A stretch of 64,000 bases of DNA, from NCBI RefSeq assembly GCF_009730915.1, contig NC_052480.1, positions 1,178,001 through 1,242,000 on the forward strand, read 5' to 3'. Made by a program: the position numbers and the translations under genes. Shown one piece after another: positions 55,850 through 64,000 of the stretch (positions within the stretch are counted from its first letter, which is position 1; every line of letters starts with the position of its first letter). The notes under the pieces were generated by a model, which saw nothing but the letters and a program-made list of their open reading frames with translations, had not been told where the DNA came from and ran no database searches. This stretch comes from Dioscorea cayenensis subsp. rotundata (lineage: Eukaryota; Streptophyta; Magnoliopsida; Dioscoreales; Dioscoreaceae).

Positions 55850-56130
55850 TAAATTTATTGATGGTTTCCGACATATATATCCACATGCTGATTAATATAT
55901 ATATATATATATATATATAGGTGATAAGCATCGCAAATGTTAAAGGTATCATTAACATTTACCAGACTAACAAATCACATGCTGATTAATATAATAATAA
56001 CATTAACACTTATAAATCCCGTTTAAAATTTAAATTCATCATCGAGAAACATGAGGGGTAATTACGTCACTTGGTAATAAAAGAAAGAGATGGGCTGCTG
56101 GCCGTTGGATTCATCTCTTTGGAGTTTCAT

Positions 56131-56139
56131 CTATAAATA
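56131..56139 (+). promoter_or_regulatory. TATA box of the module gene
   Basis: CTATAAATAG, followed 20-60 bp on by a CT-rich leader (TTCCGTCCAGAAGAAGCC, CTTCGTTCTTGCTC). The duplicated unit has TCTATATATAATC at the equivalent place (about 61184). Confidence 0.6.
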
Positions 56140-57199
56140 GTCTCCACATCGCCCGCACGTTCTTTGGTTTCCGTCCAGAAGAAGCCTCACTTCGTTCTTG
56201 CTCTCAACTCTCAAGCTTCGCTTCTTTTTCTCCGGCATCAAGGCTCTTCGTCCCTTTTCGTTCTCCATGAACCCTAGTCCCTTCCGAGGTATCGAGGCTG
56301 AAATGATCTTCATGGCCTCACGGATTCCTTCTTCTCCGAAAATCAGGTCAGATTATCTCAGGGTTTTCTCGCTAGATCTATAATGTTCATTGTTTTAAGG
56401 GTTTTCTTGAACTCGTTTCTTTGATTCCCGGATTTATGTTTGGTTTTCTTGAAATGATCCGATTTCCTTTTCGTTTTTTTGTTTTTAATTTTATTTTGGG
56501 TTTTCATCTTTGATGGTTACTTGAAGATCTGTGATTTTTCTTGAGGAGAATGAGTGGTTGTAGGGTTTGATCAAGAGTGGGAAGGAGACATGAAGCGGAG
56601 GAAAATCTTTGTCGATGCTCTTGCTAAGCTTCTGCATCGCGAGTTTGGTTTTGATCCAAGGGATTTACAGTTTCGCATCAGGTATGGATTTGCGTTTCGT
56701 TTCATAGAGCGGAATCGGCTCCCCTAGTCTTGGTCTGGGATGTCTTGAACCGTTCACACCTTCCTTTCTGTATTTATCTTTGTTTTCGCTTCTTCTTTTG
56801 TTCTCGTGGAATTGCAAAGCCTTGGTACTTGATTTGGCGAAAAGGAGTTAGCTTTGTCTTAAATAAGAACACTACAAGGTCTGCATGCTTTTATGGTGTC
56901 CGGTCAACAACATTGTACAGGGTTGTGATTTTATCATGTTAAATTATGTGGTATCTTAACTCAAGAATCAACAGTCGAGAGCATCCTGCTACCCTGCCAT
57001 GTAGTTTTCCTTTTTGTCTTTTCAATTAGCTAATGTTGGTCTATGTTGCCTGATATATTACTGCGGCTTTCTGCCGTCATTCTTAATGCCTTCCATCATA
57101 ATTCTTCGTTTCAATTAGCTAATGTTGGTCTATGCATTGAACATGAATATTGTTTGTGTCATGTGCATGATCGTTCTTTCCTTGATCGTGAACCTTTGA

Positions 57200-57420
57200 T
57201 TTGTTCCTTTTTTTTTTTGAATAATTGTAGATAACCCTATTATAGTGATCATGATTAGTGTGTTTGTGCTTGCGCGTGCATACATGTGCATGTTTTCCTT
57301 GATGACAAATCATAGTTCCATTCATATTTTTTTTTGAGTAATTGTAGATGACCTCATTTATCAGGTCATTCATTTTTTTTTTGGGTAATTGCAGATAACC
57401 ACGTTTATCAGGCGATGATC
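57200..57420. repeat. Three poly-T plus GTAATTG-AGAT-ACC units
   Basis: T-runs followed by GAATAATTGTAGATAACC (about 57219), GAGTAATTGTAGATGACC (about 57336) and GGGTAATTGCAGATAACC (about 57382). The spaced, similar units look like 3' ends of minus-strand retroposons or a local duplication. Confidence 0.55.
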
Positions 57421-57639
57421 ATGATATTGCCTTTGGGTGTGTCTTAAGTCTATTATCTATATCTGTTAGAATATTCAAAGATAAGTGGAAATTTTTTAGC
57501 CAATTTGTGAGCTCTTTACTAACAATTTCATGGCTTGATGTGTTGGTGTCCTGCAACTTGTTGCCAATGAATGCTTTGTGGCATATTACATTGTCCTTTC
57601 TGACTAATGTTTCCTTTTAAACTTATTTTAATCTCTGGA

Positions 57640-57745
57640 CAGATATAATGAGGTGGTACCAGCATGATTGAAGCAGAGCATATTTTGCTTAGAAATACAC
57701 TAAAGGATCCATTTGATGATAGATTTGCTTTTGTATATGATAGGT
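57640..57745 (+). pseudogene. Possible GT14/DUF266-like glycosyltransferase exon
   Basis: The frame from 57652 reads GGTSMIEAEHILLRNTLKDP followed by FDDRFAFVYD and a splice donor GATAG|GTGTG. Plant core-2/I-branching-type (DUF266) glycosyltransferases have a matching motif: WG, a short spacer, S/T-MIEAER, LL..ALKDP and N.RFVFLSD. The residues just before it are degraded (a TGA where WG would be) and the expected CIPLYNF continuation is absent. It is therefore a remnant at best. The short length limits certainty. Confidence 0.4.
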
Positions 57746-58935
57746 GTGTTATCTTCATCAGAAATGGTAGATGTTCTTTTTTCCCTTTCAGTAATCATGC
57801 TAAACCATTCAGATTATTAACTGCAGTTTTATTGAAGCACGAATTCATCATATTTCAGTTACATGGCATGCTTATTTGCAAATTCTTCTATTTGTCACAG
57901 TGCCTCTTTTCAGCAAAATATTTGTTGATTTTTTTTTTTTGAAATGCCTTAAAGGAATTGTTGAACTTCATAGTTTTAGTTCTATTTTCTGTAAAAGAAA
58001 AAAATGAATGTATTAATCCTGTAAGTGGGGAAAATGTCTGAGGTAGTATTTCTGCTTTTATATGCTATAAAAAAAAAATCCTTGATATGGGTTATTCTTG
58101 AATGCATGTGTCTAAACCTCTAGTTGGTTGTGTGTTGGTTGTTGGTTGTGCGCCGCAGAGTAATTGTTGTTTCATGGTGTTGAGATGTTTCTGACATTTA
58201 CTTGTTTAACCTTATACCGTAAATATATATATATATATATATATTATCCATCTTAGGGACTTTGAAATGTACAACTATGTATGAAGTTGATGATTGGCAT
58301 TTATATAGAGGTTGTCTCTAGGTTTTATCCAAGCTAATAATGGTTTTATCTTGATTGGCTATTGGCTTAGCTGTTGTTTTCTAATGGCCATTTGTTTCTG
58401 AATTATGATAGGAGATCACCACCAAAGTTTTCACAGCATCATCTTATTGTAAGTATTTGTTTTTCATTGAACCACTCACCTTGAATCTCTTGTTACATTA
58501 AGGTTAGATGAAGAAAATTTATTTTAATTCAAGATTCATATGTTGCTTGCTATGCACATTATAGCCTATTTTGTTACATTTTAAATTAGTTCAAATAATT
58601 GTAAATTTGTCTACTTATTTTTTTCATGTAAGATTTCTTTTTGTGATTAGACATGTAAAAATATCCGATTTGTGCTTTATTCATTTTTTTATATACAACT
58701 TGGGCCTTATTTATTACCACCTATTTATTTTTGTTTTCGACCCATTAAAAAAATAAAAATCTTTAAAAAAATTGTTTATTGAGTTCATTCTAAAAAAATT
58801 GGTTTTTAAGAAAAATATTTCATTTTTTTAGCTTGTTTAGAAAAAAATACTGACAAACATAAGTTTGTGTTTTTAATTAGTCCTATTCTGGTATTGTTCA
58901 ATTTAGTAGGATTTGTTACAAGAGACAACAATTTA

Positions 58936-58966
<31 letters not shown>

Positions 58967-60313
58967 GCCCTCATTAAGTTTTTTTATTTTTTTCTTAATT
59001 TTATTAAGGTCATGCTTAAATTTTATATTTGTTAGTATTGAAAATCTATCTTACAACATGTGTTGATTTTATGGTTTATTTGAGTTTAGATAGTTTTTAT
59101 TTAAATTTTTACAGACAGTTTTTCATTGGACTATATTTACAGTATTTATGTAAATATATACTTAACACAAACGTTGATAGTTCATTATATATTTACTAAG
59201 AATTAATACTTTTTATGCCCCCATTCTTATGAGACCAATATTTGCATTTGGGTTTGGGAATAAAATATGAAAACAGTTCAACTATTTTGTACAAACATTT
59301 TTTCTTGTTTTTATTTTAAAAAATTTGTTTTATAAATCATGTTTTTTTCATAAATAAAAGCATAAAATGAGTTTTTGAAAAATCATTTCAAAACAAACAG
59401 GCCCCTACATTTGCACTTTCAATTTTCATAAGGGTTTTCTCTTTATAAGGTATGGTTCTCTCTTGAACTTTTTTGAAGAGAAAGATAGGCCCACTGGCAT
59501 GGCTTAGTCAATTCGACATCCAATGAATTCGACTATACTAATTGTGATTTTTATCCGTACTTTTGTACAATTTAAATTTGCATTAGTACATTCTAGAAAG
59601 GGAACATTGTATTTTTTTGGTAGTAGCTTAAGGTGTGTAATGCCTTAACAAATTGTAGTTTGTAGATCTTTTTTTTTTTGTCGAGGCTTGTTTTTAAGGT
59701 TTTCAGTGTTTACTTATGTTGATATAAAGAAGTTATAAGCTGAAATTATCTGAGATTTGGTCTTAATATAAGGTTTTTAATATGCAGACTCATGGTGACT
59801 AGTGGTTTATATGTGTGTATACATGTGCAATTTGGTGCTGCTTATACCAAGGCATTTTGAATACACAAAGGCAAGCATGCATTAAACATCTATTCATAAA
59901 ATTAAGCTTTACGTAAATTGATGGGTTGAGCGGGGCAGGGCTAATTCCATGAGGAATATTGGTTATTTGATAGCTCTTGTTATTTGTTAGTTTGTCATCT
60001 TATATGCTTCTCATAATCTTGTCTAGCCAATTTTTTTTCCCATTGTCTGGCTTTGTTTTGTGTTTTCACTTATCAGCGAAGAGTACTTGGAAGGGATAGG
60101 TGTGATATACAGGCTTTGAGATGGTACTCCTGCTCTTATGGAAATTATCGAAGGTATTCACACTATAACTTTTATTCTTTGAATTTGTACATATTCAAGC
60201 CTTTCAGTAGATTGAATCAAGAAAGTATTTTTTTGGTCTGCATCACAAATAGTTTTATGAAATGACTAATATAGTATTTATTTATTTTTTTTACTGAAAC
60301 CTATGCACTTACC

Positions 60314-60505
60314 TAGGGATGGCAATAATACCCATACCTGACCCGACCCGACCTGGCCCGAGTTTGACGGGTAAAACCCGATTTGACCGGGTTTCGGGTC
60401 GGGTTCGGGTAAAACCCGACTTGTATGAAACGGGTGCGGGTGCGGGTATGGGAATTCTAATACCCGAACCCATACCTGACCCGAAATTAAAATTACTAAA
60501 ATATT

Positions 60506-60539
<34 letters not shown>

Positions 60540-60863
60540 CTAATATGTTCTACAACTTAACAATTTAGGGTTTTTTATTTTTCCTCTTTGTTTAATCTTG
60601 TAATTTTATAATAATTTTATTTTATAAAAAAATTATAATTACTTTTAAGATATTTTTTTATAAAAATAATATATTTTTTATTAATTTTTTTAATATTTGG
60701 GCGGGGGCGGGTATACCCGCGGGTACCCGATTACCCATCGGGTGCGGGTGTGGGTTGGGGTTTTTAAAACCCGTCAGGTTCGGGTTCGGGAATACTAGCG
60801 GGGTATCGGGTACGGGTACGGGTATGGTAATACCCAACCCGACCCGACCCGTTGCCATCCCTA
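60314..60863. mobile_element. hAT-type MITE (TAGGGATGGCAA ends)
   Basis: Ends TAGGGATGGCAA and TTGCCATCCCTA, perfect 12-bp inverted repeats. It is flanked by CACTTACC (60306-60313) and CACTTACA (60864-60871), an 8-bp duplication with one mismatch. Subterminal regions are rich in ACCCGA and GGGT(A/T)CGGGT; the centre is AT-rich. 550 bp, no coding sequence. These termini are widespread in plant genomes. The target is the boundary between the two tandem gene-module units. Confidence 0.92.
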
Positions 60864-60879
60864 CACTTACAATGTAGTT

Positions 60880-61490
60880 CTCTAATAAATTGATTGGTGG
60901 TTTCCAACCAAGATTGTCCACCTTAGATAGAAACACAACATTATATATATATATCATTATATATGTATATATAGAGGTGATAAGCTTTGCAAATGGTTAG
61001 TTACCAATTGGTGGATCACAATAAGGTATCATTAACATTTACCAGACTAACAAATTACATGCCGATTAATATAAGAAATTCAAGTTCTTCATTGAATAAT
61101 ATGAGGGGTAATTACATCATTTGCCACTAGAAAGAGATGAACTGCTGGTCGTTTGATTCATCTCCATGGCGCTTCATCTATATATAATCTCCACATCGCC
61201 CGCGCGCTTTTTGATTACCGTCCAGAAGAAGCCACACTTCGTTCTTGCTCTCAAGCTTTGCTTCTTTTTCTTCGACACCAAGGCTTTTTGTTCTTTTTTG
61301 TTCTCCATGAACCCTAGTGGTGCTACTACTCCCTTCCAAGATTTCGAGGCTAAAATGATCTTTATGGTCTCATGGATTCCTTCTTCTCTGAAAAATAGGT
61401 TAGATCTCAAGGTTTTTTTCGCTGATCTATATGATGAGGCGCAAGGAAACAAATCAACACCTGAATTGGATTTTCAGTAAAAGATACAAA
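60880..61490 (+). repeat. Tandem gene module, unit 2 (5' part only)
   Basis: Parallels 55850-56400: GGTGGTTTCC, AGGTGATAAGC, CATTTACCAGACTAACAAAT, GAGGGGTAATTAC, CTCCACATCGCCCGC, CCGTCCAGAAGAAGCC, ATGAACCCTAGT, CGAGGCTAAAATGATCTT, ATTCCTTCTTCTC. The equivalent of the first splice donor reads AATAG|GTTAG. It ends at about 61490, where copia-related sequence takes over, so the later exons are missing. Confidence 0.75.
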
Positions 61491-62850
61491 GAAGCTTAGG
61501 GTTTTTTTTTTGGTTCTCAGTCAAAGGAACAAAGTAGAGGAGAGGATCTTGTAAAGTTGAACCAACCAACCACTGAGCTTATAACTCATCATTATATATA
61601 TTCAAAAAGTAACCATTCAATAACTTCGCATACTCAAACTATCTGCCTATTGGTTGGTTATGGAGTACAGAGATTTTCTAAGTATTTAATGCTTTCCCTC
61701 TATTGAAAGGCTAACATAATAAAGCAAACAGTACACCAAAACATTAATACTAAGATAACACACAAGCTCTCCTAGCTTGTACGAGACTAAGGCCATGCAC
61801 TCCATACTTGATGACCTTCAGCTGCTGCCGCCGGCGCTCCTGTCGCACATACCTTCAATCAAGCTGCTTCCTGAAGCAACGTTAGATTCAACTAGAAGAG
61901 CCTTGGTGAAGATATCTGCTAGCTGCTAATTGGTTGTGCAATTGCGTAGTGACATCACTCCATATGTAATTAACCCCTGAATAAAATGGAAACGAACATC
62001 TATATGTTTGGTCCTTTCATGATGCGTTAGGTTTTTGCAATGGCTATTGCCAACTGATTATCACACCACAGTGTAGTGGGGGATGTAATAACAATACCAC
62101 AATCTTGCAAAATTCTTCTAATCCACGTGATCTGGCAGGCAGCAGAAGTAGTAGCAGAAGTAGCAGCAACGTACTCGGCTTCAGTGGTGGAGAGAGCAAC
62201 GATCTCTTGCTTCTTTGAACCCTAGGAAATCACACTAGAACCCAGCTTGAAACACAAACCAGAGGTGCTCTTGCGATCAGATAAACATCCTCCCCGATCA
62301 CTGTCCGAGAAGCTTTCCAGTTCCATTTTATCTCCCTTTGAATACCATAAACCCAGCCCAGCTGATCCTGTAAGGTATCTCACTACATGCTTAGTTGCCA
62401 CCAGATGTGTCTTCATAGGTTTGCTTATGAATCTTGACAAGAAATTCACAACATAACCTATGCCAAGTCAAGTGTGGGTGAGATAGAGTAGCTTGCCTAT
62501 TAAACTTCTATACATTCTTGCATTAATGAACTCATCACAGACATCAGCTTCCACTTTTTCATTTACTCCTATTGGAGTCTTCACAGGTTTGCAATCCTTC
62601 ATAGCCATGAGGCTGTGTCTTGATCTCCTACGTGCGAAAAATGGGGGAACCAACTGATAGTGAATACTATCAAGCAGGGGCATGTCTTTATACATTCCCT
62701 CCCTCTCGGGTTTGCAATCCTTCATATTGAGTAAAGACAACAGCTCCCTCACATAACCTTTCTGCCCAATGAATATCCCTTTAGGTTCTTGCTTCACTTC
62801 TAAGCTTAAGAAGTAATTCATTACACCAAGATCAGATATTTCAAAGGTGT
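61491..62850 (-). mobile_element. Copia element 3, RT-RNase H and 3' remnant
   Basis: Minus strand. 62468-62850 is the end of RT (FEISDLG, then VMNYFLSLEVKQEP and GIFIGQKGYVRELL), followed by an insertion or duplication around KDCKP (present at about 62600 and 62720). 62222-62449 is RNase H (VRYLTGSAGLGLWYSKGD, SDSDRGGCLSDRKSTSG). 62040-62221 continues with EIVALSTTEAEYVAATSAT and LWCDNQLAIA. A degraded tail extends to about 61800. 61491-61800 holds no gene I can name and may include its 3' LTR. Element 4 cuts it at 62848. Confidence 0.85.
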
Positions 62851-62970
62851 GTAGAGGAAGAAGGTTGTTGTTTATTGGTAATCAATAGTTATATATTACA
62901 AGGTGTGGGTAAAGGAATAATATCACTCAGACATGTAACATGTACATGTGTTCTAATAACCCTAATATAC
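62848..62970 (-). repeat. 3' LTR of copia element 4
   Basis: On the minus strand the LTR begins TATATTAGGGTTATTAG directly after the polypurine tract CTTGAGGGGG (complement of 62971-62980) and ends CTCTACACA. About 123 bp, AT-rich, with the usual short-LTR copia layout. The terminal TG of the start is mutated. The other LTR would lie to the right of the window. Confidence 0.65.
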
Positions 62971-64000
62971 CCCCTCAAGATGGTGTACTTTCTGTAACAC
63001 CAATCTTGTGACAACACATAGTTTAGGCCATGGGGGAAGCTTGGTGAGAGCATCTGCAAGTTGATCAGCAAAAGAGACATAAACAATGAAAAGTGTTGAA
63101 GACTGAACAAGATCACGAACAAAGTGGTAATCAACAGCCAAATGTTTCATCCGAGTGTGGAAGACTGGATTAGCACACAAATAAGTAGCCCCAAGATTAT
63201 CTAAGTAGATAATAGGCACATGTAACACAAGGATCTTAAGCTCAGTAAGGATAGAATCCATTGTAACTCAGCAGCAGCAATAGCAATAGCATGATACTCA
63301 GCTTAAGTAGAAGAGCGGGCAACGATGTGTTGTTTGGTGGAACGCCAAGAAACTAGATTGAAACAAAGAAACATAACATAAGTTCCAGTAGAAGTACGGT
63401 CATTAGGATCACCAACCTAATCAGCATCCGAGTAACCATGAAGTGTAAGAGGCGTGTCAGATAACAAGTGAATCCCAAGATTTCGAGTGCCATTAAGATA
63501 TTGAAGAAGACGCTTAACAACACACAAATGAGTTTTAGATGGGGCATGCATGAACTGAGAAAGTTTACACAGCATAAGAAATATCCGAGCGAGTCATGCG
63601 AAGATATTGAAGACCACTAATGACCTGTCAAAAATGAGTGGGATTAGTAGCTAGAGATCCATCAGATATGGATAATGAGGCACCAACAGTAATAGGTGTA
63701 GGAAATGGTTTGGAATCAAGCATGTTATGTCGCAAAAGGAGATCAATAAGGTACTTGTGCTAAGTAAGAAGTAAAACCAGGAGAAGTTGGAAGAACTTTA
63801 ATACCACAAAAAGTAGTAAGAGTGCCAAGGTCTTTTTATACAAAAACTTGGCAAGCAGTGATGAATGATATGGTTGACCAAGAATAAATCACTGGCTATA
63901 ATAATAACATCATCCACATATACCATAAAGTAGATTATGTGATGATTCTGGATAAGAATAAATAGTGAGATATCAGCTCGAGACGTAACAAAACCAAGAA
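62971..64000 (-). pseudogene. Copia element 4, RT-RNase H (runs off the window)
   Basis: Minus strand. From the left: the RNase H end (DALTKLPPWPK, then RMKHLAVDYHFVRDLV and DNLGATYLCANPVFHT) at 62962-63261; A(I/V)A...ELQW-like and STTKQH-type segments at 63240-63340; RT/RNase H junction GYSDADWVGD-like and LLQYLNGTRNLGI-like segments at 63380-63560 in another frame; and RT residues to 64000. Stops and frame changes occur throughout. It is inserted into element 3 at about 62848 (site AAAGG). Confidence 0.82.

Larger units (their letters stand above)
56160..60160 (+). other. Candidate multi-exon gene, product not recognised
   Basis: Leader and first exon to about 56345 (an ATG at 56269 opens MNPSPFRGIEAEM, ending in a donor ATCAG|GTCAG). 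A second exon-like block at 56580-56680 reads MKRRKIFVDALAKLLHREF then GFDPRDLQF, ending in a donor ATCAG|GTATGG. A third block at about 57650-57745 and a short fourth, RSPPKFSQHHL, at 58410-58440 are described separately. A last block at 60075-60150 shows EEYLEGIGVIYRL then a stop and DGTPALMEII, with a donor GAAG|GTATTC. The phases do not join cleanly, so this is probably a decayed gene or a composite. The second block matches no family I can name. 57745-59896 is otherwise AT-rich intron-like sequence. Confidence 0.4.
55850..60313 (+). repeat. Tandem gene module, unit 1
   Basis: The start of this unit (GATGGTTTCC, GGTGATAAGC, CATTAACATTTACCAGACTAACAAAT, ATGAGGGGTAATTAC, TCTCCACATCGCCCGC, ACCGTCCAGAAGAAGCC-like) recurs at 60890-61480. 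The end (AAGCTTTACGTAAATTGATGGG, GTGATATACAGGCTTTGAG) recurs at window positions 1-280. At least three units of this module therefore exist in or beside the window. Confidence 0.7.

Overview
This is a plant nuclear window: AT-rich and intron-bearing, full of LTR retrotransposons, hAT, Harbinger and Stowaway DNA elements and tRNA-derived SINEs, with few host genes. The host genes are two tandem bulb-type (GNA-like, monocot mannose-binding) lectins and a glyoxal/galactose-oxidase-like gene. The two-domain GNA-type lectin pair points to a monocot; a yam (Dioscorea) would fit, but the sequence alone does not prove it.

Layout. 1-300 is the end of a gene module that recurs at 59.9-60.2 kb. 318-1790 is a truncated copy of the lectin-flanking module. 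1.8-4.4 kb holds a promoter/5'UTR-like patch and no recognisable gene. 4.48-8.55 kb is a decayed PIF/Harbinger transposon (DDE transposase plus Myb/SANT-like ORF), with one hAT element beside it and another inserted inside its second ORF. 9.4-23.6 kb holds two long lectin modules: lectin 1 at 13.2-14.06 kb and lectin 2 at 22.1-22.97 kb. Between and within them lie a Stowaway MITE, a SINE, a Gypsy 3' remnant and a hAT MITE. 26.28-38.32 kb is a Ty1/copia element bounded by an exact ACAAG duplication; its gag is split by a 6.5-kb Gypsy-type element with 3-kb LTRs and only 0.5 kb of interior. 38.6-42.1 kb is a lectin-less, decayed copy of the lectin-flanking module carrying a hAT element and a second SINE. 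42.18-48.70 kb is a minus-strand copia element (TTGTT duplication), one of whose LTRs is split by a Gypsy solo LTR. 49-51.2 kb is another Gypsy 3' remnant. 51.17-53.66 kb is a head-to-tail pair of hAT elements carrying a piece of an ankyrin-repeat gene. 53.77-55.45 kb is the oxidase gene, broken by about four frameshifts in this sequence. 55.85-61.5 kb is a tandemly duplicated, mostly unrecognised gene module containing a further hAT MITE. 61.5-64 kb is copia debris, one element nested in another.

Themes. The only clear intact host coding sequences are the two lectins. They share an almost identical C-terminal domain and 3'UTR but have clearly different N-terminal domains. A hAT family with CAATGTTTTC...AAACATTG ends has picked up different host sequences in different copies: an ankyrin gene fragment and a translation-type promoter. 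A Gypsy family carries a cluster of 14-bp palindromes just upstream of its LTR TATA box. Several repeated segments differ by error-like indels and C/A-to-CG/GA changes, so some frameshifts here may be assembly artefacts rather than biology.
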